From Tianweitania aestuarii (GTDB taxonomy: Bacteria > Pseudomonadota > Alphaproteobacteria > Rhizobiales > Rhizobiaceae): 64,000 nucleotides of DNA. This document shows, one piece after another, positions 1 to 9,148 of this stretch. Both the position numbers and the translations under genes were made by a program. Numbering within the stretch: position 1 is the first letter of the stretch; every line of letters starts with the position of its first letter. The stretch spans positions 682,001 through 746,000 of the forward strand of contig NZ_JAFMNX010000002.1 in assembly GCF_018457165.1 (NCBI RefSeq), read 5' to 3'. The notes below the pieces were generated by a model. The model saw only the letters and a list, made by a program, of their open reading frames with translations. It searched no databases and was not told the DNA's origin.

Positions 1-921
1 GTGGCGGCATCGATCATGATGGGCCGCGCGCTTGCGCCAGTGGATCAGGTCGTCGGCCAATGGAAACAATTCATCGGTGCGCGCAGCGCCTATCATCGTC
101 TCAGCGAACTCTTCGCCCGCGTTCCCGGCGAGACGGAGCGCCTGCAGCTTCCTGCCCCGACCGGCCAGTTCTCCACCGAAGGCCTGGTGATCGCCCCTCC
201 CGGCTCGCGCAACCCGATCGTGGCCGGCGTGTCGTTCGCTCTGGAGCCCGGCGAAGCTTTGGCGCTGGTCGGCCCAAGTGGCGCTGGAAAATCCAGTCTT
301 GTTCGTGCCCTTGTTGGTGTCTGGCAGCCGATCGCCGGCGGCGTGCGCCTCGATGGTTCGGAGTTGCAGCACTGGAACAAGGACGAACTCGGCACCTATG
401 TCGGTTATCTCCCGCAAACGGTTGAGCTGTTTGCCGGAACGATCGCCGAAAATATCGCCCGCTTTCGCGATGCCACAGCCGAGGAGATCGTGCTGGCATC
501 CCAGCGCGCCGGTGTGCACGAAATGATCCAGGCTCTGCCCGACGGCTATGAAACGCAGATCGGCATCAGCGGGCGCCAGTTATCCGGGGGCCAACGTCAG
601 CGCATCGGCTTGGCCCGCGCCCTGTTCGGTGATCCAGCTGTGCTGATCCTCGACGAACCCAACGCCAATCTCGACATGGATGGCGAGGAAGCGCTCGTTC
701 GCTCGCTCAAGGACCTCAAGGCGCGCAACCGCACTGTGATCTTCGTCAGCCACAAGATCGGCCTGCTTGCCTTGAGCGACAAGGCGCTGATCCTGGCTGA
801 TGGCCGCATGCGCGCCTTTGGTCCCACCCGCGAAGTGCTGCAGCCCAAGGCCGTGGCACCGCTTCCGACAGTCAATCAACCAGCGGCAGTCGCGGCCCGC
901 GCAATGACGGTGGCAAGCTGA
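1..921 (+). CDS. Type I secretion system permease/ATPase, C-terminal part
   Basis: This is the C-terminal 306 residues of an inner-membrane ABC protein of the PrtD/PrsD type, which powers type I secretion of unfolded proteins across both membranes. The 5' end lies outside the window: the frame is open from base 1 and begins inside the last membrane segment and linker. The nucleotide-binding domain is complete: Walker A GPSGAGKSS at residues 91-98, Q-loop Gln139, signature LSGGQ at 194-198, Walker B LILDEP around 215-220 and the H-loop histidine at 251. It overlaps the adaptor gene by one base (TGATG), so the two are co-translated. The outer-membrane TolC-like partner is not in the window. The likeliest local substrate is the S-layer-like protein at 9149-10738, but that link is inferred. 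Confidence 0.93.
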   Translation: MAASIMMGRALAPVDQVVGQWKQFIGARSAYHRLSELFARVPGETERLQLPAPTGQFSTEGLVIAPPGSRNPIVAGVSFALEPGEALALVGPSGAGKSSLVRALVGVWQPIAGGVRLDGSELQHWNKDELGTYVGYLPQTVELFAGTIAENIARFRDATAEEIVLASQRAGVHEMIQALPDGYETQIGISGRQLSGGQRQRIGLARALFGDPAVLILDEPNANLDMDGEEALVRSLKDLKARNRTVIFVSHKIGLLALSDKALILADGRMRAFGPTREVLQPKAVAPLPTVNQPAAVAARAMTVAS

Positions 922-2258
922 TGATCGGTAAGATGCTTACGATGAACAAGGCGCCGAAGCAGCCGGTCGACGGCTTCTCCCCACGTCCCTTCGTGCTCGC
1001 CGGCTATGTCACGGTTGCGCTTGCATTCGGCGTCTTTGGCACCTGGGCATCCACGGCGCCGTTGTCGAGCGGCGTTGCCGCGCAGGGTCAGGTCGTCGTG
1101 TTCAGCAATCGCAAGGTGATCCAGCACCTTGAAGGCGGCATCGTGCAGGAAATTCCGGTGCAGGAAGGCGATGTCGTCAATCCGGGCGATGTGCTGGCGC
1201 GTCTCGAGCCTAACCAGGCCCAAGGCAATTTCGACATTCTCAGCCAGCGCTATAATCTCCTGCGCGCCACCGAAGCCCGCCTGCAGGCTGAAAGCGCCAA
1301 TCTTGAAACGATCGAGTTTCCGGCCGATCTGCCGCTCACCGACAACAAGGGCGAAGAGCCGCTTTATATCCGGCTGCAGCACAACTCCTTCCGCGACCGA
1401 CTGGCAACCAAGAAGGGCCAGATCGATATTCTCGGCGCGCGGATTGAGCAGCTCCAAAATGAGATCGGCGGGCTGGACGCGCAGCGCAAATCCTTCTCCG
1501 AGCAGGCCAGCTCGATGGTGGAAGAAATCAAGCGCATGACCAAAGGCCAGAAGGGTGGCGTCGTCGCCACCAATCAGGTCGCCCAGCTCAACCGTTCGCG
1601 CATTGAGGTCGAAGGCAATCTCGGCCGCATCGTTGCCGAAACAGCCAAGGTCAACCAGACCATCGCGGAGACCAAGCTGCAGATCCTGCAGATCAACCAG
1701 GAATTCGTGGAGCGCGCCAGCAACGAGCTGCGCGAGGTCCGCGATCAGCTCAATGAAACCGGCGAGCGCGTCAAACAAGCTCAGGACATTCTGAGCCGCA
1801 CGGTGATCCGCGCTCCGGTGCGCGGCATGATCCAGAACATCCAGATCCACACCAAGTCCGGCGTCATTCGCCCGGCCGAGCCGCTGATGGACCTGATCCC
1901 GCTGGACGACAACCTGATCATCAACGCCCGGGTGCGTCCTGTCGACATCGACAATGTCGCGGTTGGCAATGTCGCGGAAGTTCGCCTGTCCGCCTTTTCC
2001 AGCCGCACAACACCCGTGATCTTCGGCACGGTCAATGTGCTGTCGCAGGACGTGGTGCAGCCGGACGATCCTCGCAGCGAGCCCTATTACGTTGCCCGCG
2101 TGCAGGTTGCAGAGCAGGATGTGCCGGCTAACATCAAGGGACGTCTCGTGCCCGGTATGCCGGCCGACGTGATCTTTGTCGGGCCGGAGCGCACGCTGGT
2201 GCAATATATCACCAAGCCCATGCGCGATGCCTTCTCCAAGGGCATGCTGGAGGAATAA
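921..2258 (+). CDS. HlyD-family type I secretion periplasmic adaptor
   Basis: This is the membrane-fusion protein that links the ABC ATPase to an outer-membrane TolC-type channel. The 445-residue product has a short cytoplasmic N-terminus, one membrane helix at about residues 25-45, and a biotinyl-lipoyl-like half (around IVQEIPVQEGDVVNPGDVL). A long helical hairpin rich in Glu, Gln and Asn follows (about 100-290), then the second lipoyl half (TVIRAPVRGMIQNIQIHT) and a beta-barrel tail. This order and length are normal for PrtE/PrsE proteins. The ATG shares its A with the stop of the ATPase gene. An in-frame ATG twelve bases downstream is a possible alternative start. The family assignment is secure; the cargo is not shown by the sequence. 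Confidence 0.93.
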   Translation: MIGKMLTMNKAPKQPVDGFSPRPFVLAGYVTVALAFGVFGTWASTAPLSSGVAAQGQVVVFSNRKVIQHLEGGIVQEIPVQEGDVVNPGDVLARLEPNQAQGNFDILSQRYNLLRATEARLQAESANLETIEFPADLPLTDNKGEEPLYIRLQHNSFRDRLATKKGQIDILGARIEQLQNEIGGLDAQRKSFSEQASSMVEEIKRMTKGQKGGVVATNQVAQLNRSRIEVEGNLGRIVAETAKVNQTIAETKLQILQINQEFVERASNELREVRDQLNETGERVKQAQDILSRTVIRAPVRGMIQNIQIHTKSGVIRPAEPLMDLIPLDDNLIINARVRPVDIDNVAVGNVAEVRLSAFSSRTTPVIFGTVNVLSQDVVQPDDPRSEPYYVARVQVAEQDVPANIKGRLVPGMPADVIFVGPERTLVQYITKPMRDAFSKGMLEE

Positions 2259-2262
2259 AACT

Positions 2263-2285
2263 GTCGGCGGGACACACTCGCCGAC
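2263..2285. repeat. Inverted repeat between the adaptor gene and the next gene
   Basis: A 7-base inverted repeat, GTCGGCG and CGCCGAC, is separated by nine bases just after the adaptor stop codon. It could form a hairpin in the transcript. No U-run follows, so it looks more like an mRNA-processing or attenuating hairpin than a full terminator. Confidence 0.3.
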
Positions 2286-2359
2286 CGTCACGACATCATC
2301 CGTCCTTTCCCACAAAAGGATGCGAGCAAAACGCACCACCAAGCAGCTTGAGAGGTCCA

Positions 2360-3835
2360 ATGCGCATTCTCCAGTTCCGCAGGCCGACACAAAGCCCTGC
2401 CGTTGTCGCGATGCAGCAGGACTGGTCGCAGCAAGAGATGGCTGACTTCTACCGCGCGCATCATCTGCTTGCGCAGAACGGTGTGGCGATCGGCATCGAT
2501 CGCGGACAGACCGACACGGGCGATCCTTGGATGGTGTTCTTCGACACCGCCACGCAGGACGTATTCCTCCATGTTGCGCGCTTCGACAACCAATGCATGC
2601 TGATTTGCGAGACGCTGGACCTAAAGCTGACTGCCCCAACGATCGCGGATGTCATTCTTGCTTTCGAAGAAAGCGTGCGCGACTTCGTTGCGATCCGGCA
2701 GAACCAGAATTCCAACATTGTTCTTCATCCGGCTGCACGCATCATCATGTCGATTTCGGCCGTGTTCCTTCTCTTCAAGCTTGAGAATGGTGGCGCAGCC
2801 CAGGCCAAGAGCCTGATCGATACCAACGCGATCTCCGACGCCACGCGCAAGCAAGACGCCGGAATGGCCCCTCGCTTGCATCAGGCCTTCGCGCGCATCT
2901 TCGACATCGCCGATGCCCCTGCCGCAGCCGCTGCGATCGCCGGCGCCATTCTCAGCGTCGAACTCGCCCGCGCCCAGCTTGCAGCCGATCATCAGCCGTC
3001 CGATGTGGTTGGCGTGAACGATGATACCCCCAGCGACGGCATCGTTGCTCTGGACACACATCATGAAGACGCGGCCGTGATCGCTTCGCCTGCAGAAGCG
3101 ACCGTTGCTGAACCGTCTTCGGGAGCTGGGCACAAGGTGGCCCTTGCGCACGGCACGGTCGATCTCAGCCCGAACATCCAGCTCGCCATGCACGCGGCGG
3201 CGATTGCCGCCCCGCCAGACCAAGGCAAGGCAGCGCCGGCGCATTCTTCCGACATGCAAACACTGACACCGCAGCCTGACACCCCTCAAGCCCATGCAGA
3301 TGAAGCGCACCACGCCGCTTCATCGAGCAGCATCGCGAGCGTTGCGGTCTCGCAAGCCGCCGTATCTTCGGATGCCACGACCAGCGTCGTTGCTCCAACG
3401 CCAGCCACGCAGGACACGGCGATCACGACGAGCCTTGCCACGCGCGCCGTTCAAAGCCTTTTGCCTGAAACAACCCTGCCGAGCCTGACGCCGTCTATTG
3501 TCGACGACAGCGCCTCTGATGATGCAGCCGTCCCGGTCGGTTTGGGTGACATCACCATCGCCAGTCTGCCCGATCTCGACACAAGCGTTGCTCTATTCAG
3601 AGAAACGACCCTGACCGGTGATCTGCTGACCGACACGATCATCGACTTCATGGCGCGCTTCGGCAGCTATGATGTGGAGTTCGCCGACGGTCGCGTGTTG
3701 ATCGAGCAGCATGACACTGCATCGTTGAGTTCCGATCTCATCGGCATGTGGACCAATATCATGGAAGACGGCAGCGCCATTTCGGTGATCGGCCACGTCG
3801 ATCTGGTGACGGACGTCACAACCAGCTTGAGCTGA
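2360..3835 (+). CDS. Unknown alanine/threonine-rich protein in the secretion cluster
   Basis: I do not recognise this 491-residue protein. The start is set at the ATG preceded by GAGAGG; an upstream TTG in frame is less likely. Residues 1-125 look like a compact soluble domain with several hydrophobic strands (DPWMVFFDTATQDVFLHVAR). One hydrophobic stretch follows at about 127-139 (RIIMSISAVFLLF). Then comes a long low-complexity segment rich in Ala, Thr, Ser, Asp and His (about 150-410), and a compact C-terminal part ending near GMWTNIMEDGSAISVIGHV. It lies 100 bases after the type I secretion adaptor on the same strand and may share its transcript. A role as a membrane-tethered accessory or regulator of the secretion system is possible but unproven. 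Confidence 0.8.
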   Translation: MRILQFRRPTQSPAVVAMQQDWSQQEMADFYRAHHLLAQNGVAIGIDRGQTDTGDPWMVFFDTATQDVFLHVARFDNQCMLICETLDLKLTAPTIADVILAFEESVRDFVAIRQNQNSNIVLHPAARIIMSISAVFLLFKLENGGAAQAKSLIDTNAISDATRKQDAGMAPRLHQAFARIFDIADAPAAAAAIAGAILSVELARAQLAADHQPSDVVGVNDDTPSDGIVALDTHHEDAAVIASPAEATVAEPSSGAGHKVALAHGTVDLSPNIQLAMHAAAIAAPPDQGKAAPAHSSDMQTLTPQPDTPQAHADEAHHAASSSSIASVAVSQAAVSSDATTSVVAPTPATQDTAITTSLATRAVQSLLPETTLPSLTPSIVDDSASDDAAVPVGLGDITIASLPDLDTSVALFRETTLTGDLLTDTIIDFMARFGSYDVEFADGRVLIEQHDTASLSSDLIGMWTNIMEDGSAISVIGHVDLVTDVTTSLS

Positions 3836-3924
3836 CAGCGGTTTACCGCCACTTCGCACTGTTTTTCGGCTATCTTCTTCGCTAAGGCATTCTGCACGCA
3901 GCAGATGATCCGCCAGCCCAGCGG

Positions 3925-5283
3925 ATGGTCTGCAACGATGTGGCTGCCTTGGGAGCGCCGACTATTTCTTTGTTCAAGCCCGTTATCGAGCAACTGCGCG
4001 GCCCAATGGGCTTCTCCATTGCCGCTGTTCTCCTTTGTCTTGTCACGGTTTCGGCCGTCTGGATTGAAAACGACGCTTACCGCTACAGCTGCGGCGTCCT
4101 GATCATCGCAGCACTCGTTGATTACTGGCGAATGCCCCAAGCCTCACGACCGTCTATCGGCTGGGGCGGCGTGGCTTGTGTGGTTTGGGCCTTGTATGTC
4201 GGACTGCGCTACGCCTGGGTCTTTTTCAACGTGCCAGGCAAACACGGCTCGGCCGAAGGCATCTACCTTTTCCCGCTGATCTTCCCCACTATTGGCTATG
4301 CCTTCTTTCTCCTGCGTAACCGACTGACGGGGTTGGCTGATCTGTTCATGCTGATCAGCCTTGTGATGCTCGGCATCACCATCGACTTGTCCCAGGTATT
4401 CGATGGCGAGCGCACACCCTTCTTGTTCCAGAACAACACTATCCATGCCTCCGTTTCCGCCGGCCTCATCACGATCTGCGCGCTGGCTTATGCGGAAAAC
4501 ACCTATCGCAATCGGGCAAACCAAAACTCGCTTGAGCAGGCGCTTCGCCTGATGCTCGCTTTGGCTGTGATCGCGCTGTGCTTGCTCGGCATCTATGGCG
4601 CCAAGTCCAAGGGCGTCTGGCTTGCACTTGCCTTGTCCGTTCCCATCCAGGCGCTGACGAGCCTCGTTCATCTGCCGCGCAAGCAGGTGCTTGTCGGGGC
4701 ATCGATGACCGTACTGGGTGTGGCCATCATCTTGTTTATCGGCAGCGCTGGCATCATCCGCGAACTTGCACCTGTAACAGCCAGCGGCCTTGCCCTGTTC
4801 GATGCCACCCTGCTGGACGGCGTTGGCGCAGTGCGCACTGCAATCGCACAGGGCTCCGTGCCGTTCTCCTTCAACGAGCGGCTGATGCTCTGGATGAATG
4901 CTCTGGAGATCATCACGGCCCATCCAATTTTTGGCGCCGGCATCGGCTGGCAGCGCATCTGGGTTACGACGACCTACGCATCCGTGCCCTACAATCTCAT
5001 GCATAACGGCTACGTCGAAATCGCCATCCGCTACGGCTTGAGTGGGTTGGTATTCTTCGCAGCCCTTTACACCACCTTTGCATGGTGGGTCCTGCGAGCC
5101 TGGCAGAAAAGGCTGCTAGGCAGCATCGAAGTGAAGGTCTGGCTTTTCGGCATCCTGTTCTTCGCCCTGACGCTGCTGACCAACTCCAACAATCGCCTCG
5201 CAATTGGCGAATCCTTCATCCTGATCACCGCCGGCTTCGCCTTCTACGCCTACTACCTAACACAACCGAGGATTGACAAATAG
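3925..5283 (+). CDS. O-antigen ligase / polymerase family membrane protein
   Basis: This is a 452-residue polytopic inner-membrane protein with about eleven hydrophobic segments spread over its length. Near residues 330-375 it carries the hallmark of the WaaL/Wzy_C family: a Gly-rich turn (PIFGAGIGWQ) followed by a His-Asn pair and NGYVEIAIRYGL. In this family the periplasmic loop joins finished O-polysaccharide to lipid A-core, or polymerises repeat units. Because an ABC-type exporter (wzm/wzt) sits in the same locus, a ligase role is more likely than a Wzy polymerase role. It precedes gmd on the same strand with an 82-base gap. The start is uncertain: an ATG at about 4006 would skip a weakly hydrophobic N-terminus. 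Confidence 0.75.
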   Translation: MVCNDVAALGAPTISLFKPVIEQLRGPMGFSIAAVLLCLVTVSAVWIENDAYRYSCGVLIIAALVDYWRMPQASRPSIGWGGVACVVWALYVGLRYAWVFFNVPGKHGSAEGIYLFPLIFPTIGYAFFLLRNRLTGLADLFMLISLVMLGITIDLSQVFDGERTPFLFQNNTIHASVSAGLITICALAYAENTYRNRANQNSLEQALRLMLALAVIALCLLGIYGAKSKGVWLALALSVPIQALTSLVHLPRKQVLVGASMTVLGVAIILFIGSAGIIRELAPVTASGLALFDATLLDGVGAVRTAIAQGSVPFSFNERLMLWMNALEIITAHPIFGAGIGWQRIWVTTTYASVPYNLMHNGYVEIAIRYGLSGLVFFAALYTTFAWWVLRAWQKRLLGSIEVKVWLFGILFFALTLLTNSNNRLAIGESFILITAGFAFYAYYLTQPRIDK

Positions 5284-5344
5284 GATTGAAAAGAACTACT
5301 TGAAGTTGCGTTCTGTGCGTTGCATAAGCTGCGCACCTTGCTGA

Positions 5345-6349
<1,005 letters not shown>

Positions 6350-6364
6350 AGCTGGAAGGACGTG

Positions 6365-7324
6365 ATGACCCGGCACCGGCTTCTCGTCACCGGCCTTCCC
6401 GGCTTTGTTGGCACGGTTCTAGCGAACCGTGTGTGCGAGCGTGCCGACGCAGCCGACATCGCGATCTCGGGCCTGAACGATCCCGAAGACGCCATGGTCG
6501 ATATTCGGGATGCAGATGCCGTCGCTGCCGTTGTTAAGCGGGTGAAACCCACTGCTCTCATCCATCTGGCGGCAATCGCGTCGCCTCGAGATGCGGCTGA
6601 TGACCCGGCCGAAGCCTGGGCGGTCAACGTCATGGGCACCTTCAACCTCGCCCATGCCATCCGCAGCCATGCACCAGACGCCCGCTTCATCTTCGCCGGC
6701 AGTGCGGAAGCCTATGGCGCAACCTTCGCCAGATACTGTGAGCCACTGCGCGAGGACGCCGCGTTCGAGCCCACCTCCGTTTATGGAGCAACAAAAGCCG
6801 CAGCCGATCTGATGCTCGGGCAGATGGCGCGCGGAGGGCTCAACGCCGTCCGCTTCCGCCCCTTCAACCACACTGGTCCAGGACAGGCTCCAGCCTATGT
6901 CGTTTCAGCCTTTGCCCGCCAGATCGTGCGCATCGAACGCGGCTGGCAGGAGCCGGTGATGAAAGTCGGCAATCTTGAAGCGGCACGCGACTTTATGAAC
7001 GTCCGTGACGTCGTCGACGCCTACCTGGCCGCCGCCGTTGATGCACCGCTCGCAGCTCCCGGCGCCTATAACCTCGCCACAGGCTCACCCATAGCCATCC
7101 AGACCATTCTGGACACAATCATCGAGAGATCAGAGCGCACCATAACCGTAGAGCGCGATCCCGGACTGATGCGGCCGAGCGAGATCCCGGTTGTTTCCGG
7201 CGATGCAACACGCGCTCACGAAGCTTTCAACTGGAAGCCCCGAGTACCCTTGTCTGAGACACTGGAGGACGTGCTGAATCACTGGCGCGAACTGGCAAAC
7301 ACCCAGCCAGAAACGCTGCAATAA
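6365..7324 (+). CDS. rmd: GDP-4-dehydro-6-deoxy-D-mannose reductase
   Basis: This enzyme reduces the product of Gmd to GDP-D-rhamnose, the donor used for D-rhamnose polymers such as the Pseudomonas A-band polysaccharide. The 319-residue product has a Rossmann motif (VTGLPGFVG), a catalytic YGATK motif near residue 140, and the stretch RPFNHTGPGQ with VVSAFARQI, which is characteristic of Rmd and separates it from GDP-fucose synthase. A GTG three bases upstream of the chosen ATG is an alternative start; GGAAGGA lies just ahead. It is the last gene of the plus-strand run. Other GDP-4-keto-6-deoxymannose reductases of this fold are possible, but the Rmd motifs fit well. Confidence 0.87.
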   Translation: MTRHRLLVTGLPGFVGTVLANRVCERADAADIAISGLNDPEDAMVDIRDADAVAAVVKRVKPTALIHLAAIASPRDAADDPAEAWAVNVMGTFNLAHAIRSHAPDARFIFAGSAEAYGATFARYCEPLREDAAFEPTSVYGATKAAADLMLGQMARGGLNAVRFRPFNHTGPGQAPAYVVSAFARQIVRIERGWQEPVMKVGNLEAARDFMNVRDVVDAYLAAAVDAPLAAPGAYNLATGSPIAIQTILDTIIERSERTITVERDPGLMRPSEIPVVSGDATRAHEAFNWKPRVPLSETLEDVLNHWRELANTQPETLQ

Positions 7325-7361
7325 CAAAGCCATATAGCATGTTGCCGGCGCCGCGCTGTGT

Positions 7362-7793
7362 TCAGCAAAATGGCTGAACGCCTGCTTGCCACAGCTCACT
7401 CTTCACCCACGCCGGAGCTTCGTCGTCGCGATCATGGGCATGGCCCTGGTGAGCGCGTAAGGTAGCGATGCACAGGGCGAGTGCGGGGCTTTTGGCGCGG
7501 CCGCGATAGGTGTTATGCGGCCAGCCGATCTCGACGCGCCAGACTTCGTGCGGCGGGTTCATCAAGCCATTGATCGACATGAATAAATGCGGCTGGCTTC
7601 TAGCGAAAAGCAGCTTCATCAGGGCCGATGCACCGTCCAAGGAGAGGACCGGGTTTTCTGGGCCGACGGTGTGAAAGGGTGCGAGACCGAGGTGGCGGTG
7701 AACTTCGTTTCCGAGGTCCCACAGCGCGTTGAGATTGCGGGGTTTGGCAGTCTGAAGTCTCGTGACGAGATCGGACGCACGCGCTTCAGCCAT
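7362..7793 (-). CDS. Small hypothetical protein, phage ABA-sandwich-like
   Basis: This 143-residue soluble protein has no signal peptide or membrane segment. The stretch around VWRVEIGWPHN and RAKSPALALCIATLRAH resembles the small ABA-sandwich domain of phage and phage-like proteins: a tryptophan-rich strand, then SPALALC and a helix. I base this on pattern only. Its ATG overlaps the stop of the upstream glycosyltransferase gene by eight bases, so it is translationally coupled to it. The gene faces rmd tail to tail. A function in polysaccharide synthesis is not visible; it may be a passenger left by past gene transfer. Confidence 0.6.
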   Translation of the reverse strand: MAEARASDLVTRLQTAKPRNLNALWDLGNEVHRHLGLAPFHTVGPENPVLSLDGASALMKLLFARSQPHLFMSINGLMNPPHEVWRVEIGWPHNTYRGRAKSPALALCIATLRAHQGHAHDRDDEAPAWVKSELWQAGVQPFC

Positions 7794-8940
7794 GGCTTAA
7801 CCGATTGCTTTCATTGATGATTGTTCCGCGAGGCTGCTTCGCTTCAGCAGGGCGGCGCAAGAGGGTTCGATAGAGGTCGCAATAGGCGTCGACCATCTGA
7901 TCGGCCTGGAAATGGGTCATGGCGCGATGGCGGGCAGCGGCGCCGAGGCGGGTGCGTAAAGCCTTGTTGTTCCAAAGGTTTAGCATCGCATTGGCAAGCG
8001 CCTGAGGGTCGGCAGGTGGGACGACGAGGCCGGTGACGCCTTCGCGATTCACGTAGCTGGTTCCGGTTCCGATCTCACAAGAAATCAACGGCTTACCGGC
8101 AAAGGCGGCTTCAAGGAGGGCGATGCCGAAGGCTTCAGAGCGCAGATGAGACGGGAACACAAAGGCTTCCGCGCGTGACAGCAAGGCGGCTTTCTCCTCA
8201 TCGCTAACCGAGCCAAGAAGCATAACGTTTTCAGGTGCTTGATGGCCTTCGGGAACGCCGCCAGCGATGACAACCGGGAGGCCCGTAAGACGGGCTGCTT
8301 CGAACAGGAAGGGCAGCCCCTTGTAGTAGCGAGGGGCTCCAACGAACAGAAAGAACCGGTCTGGAAGGGCGTGAAATCGCGATATGGCAGCGCAATTTGG
8401 CGGTTTGGCAACGCAGATTGGGTCTATGCCAAGCGGAATAACAGTGGTTTTTCCCTGATATCGCGACAACACAGAGCTCGTCGCGAGATATTGCGGCGAT
8501 GTCGCCACGATGTGGTCGACCGATCCGAGGAAGCGGTTCATGAGCGGCTGATAGAGCCTCAGCAGAGCCGTCTGTTTCACCACATCGGAATGATAGGTGA
8601 CGACACTCGGCCGCCCTCGCCCACCGGCATGAAGATGCCACAGATCCATCATCGGCCAGGGGAAATGATAATGGATGAGATCAGCCGCTTGGGCCAGGGC
8701 GCGGAACCGGCTGGCGGCAGTGAAGCCGATCGGGGTGGAGGCAATATCGAGCGCCGTACTCGCCTGATGCACGCGATGGTTGTCGACGACGAAGGGTGCA
8801 GCGGCGGGCGTTTTGCTCAGCGTGAAAACATCGCTCGCAAAACCCCGCCGCGCCGCCCCCTCGGCGATCTCCCAAACAACACGCTCCACCCCACCAAACG
8901 TTTCGGGCAGATAGGTCTTGAAGACATGCAGGATCTTCAT
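7786..8940 (-). CDS. Family 4 glycosyltransferase
   Basis: This is a GT-B fold retaining glycosyltransferase of 384 residues, probably cytoplasmic and membrane-associated. The start is set at MKILHVFKTYLPETFGGVER, whose FGGVER motif is the usual glycine-rich N-terminal loop of this family; an upstream in-frame extension looks non-coding. The C-terminal donor domain shows PLGID, FLFVGAPRYYKG and the EAFGIALLEA motif (the EX7E signature), which binds the nucleotide-sugar phosphate. In context it probably adds a sugar, perhaps D-rhamnose or mannose, to the surface polysaccharide made by this locus. A palindromic CAACCTTAGGTTG lies 82 bases upstream. Confidence 0.9.
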   Translation of the reverse strand: MKILHVFKTYLPETFGGVERVVWEIAEGAARRGFASDVFTLSKTPAAAPFVVDNHRVHQASTALDIASTPIGFTAASRFRALAQAADLIHYHFPWPMMDLWHLHAGGRGRPSVVTYHSDVVKQTALLRLYQPLMNRFLGSVDHIVATSPQYLATSSVLSRYQGKTTVIPLGIDPICVAKPPNCAAISRFHALPDRFFLFVGAPRYYKGLPFLFEAARLTGLPVVIAGGVPEGHQAPENVMLLGSVSDEEKAALLSRAEAFVFPSHLRSEAFGIALLEAAFAGKPLISCEIGTGTSYVNREGVTGLVVPPADPQALANAMLNLWNNKALRTRLGAAARHRAMTHFQADQMVDAYCDLYRTLLRRPAEAKQPRGTIINESNRLSHG

Positions 8941-9022
8941 GCGTTCCGCGTACTGGCGCGTCAGCAGGCTTGCACCCGCTGATTGTGAACAGCCGCTGTT
9001 CACTCCCGATAGTTGTATAAGA

Positions 9023-9035
9023 CAACCTTAGGTTG
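9023..9035. promoter_or_regulatory. Palindromic CAACCTTAGGTTG, candidate operator
   Basis: This perfect 5-3-5 palindrome lies between the glycosyltransferase start at 8940 and the end of the S-layer-like gene. Related TTAGGTTG copies occur upstream of the S-layer-like gene and the XRE regulator gene (10882-10890 and 10918-10926), with weaker ones near 12455 and 21863. Its position suits a repressor or activator site for the glycosyltransferase transcript. The binding protein is unknown; the XRE protein encoded at 11040-11423 is one candidate. Confidence 0.4.
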
Positions 9036-9098
9036 CTTTCAAGCGCTATGTGTATGGTTAACGTGGTCGCTAGAGATGCATTAGCTTGGAACGACATG

Positions 9099-9129
9099 CA
9101 AAAACCCGCCGCCCGAAGGCAGCGGGTTC
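9099..9129 (-). terminator. Rho-independent terminator of the S-layer-like gene
   Basis: Read on the minus strand, a stem AACCCGC-TGCC closes over a TTCG loop with GGCG-GCGGGTT and runs into TTTTT. It lies about twenty bases past the stop codon of the gene at 9149-10738. A strong dedicated terminator fits a highly expressed single gene. Confidence 0.85.
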
Positions 9130-9148
9130 ACTACAAATCTGCCGAAAC

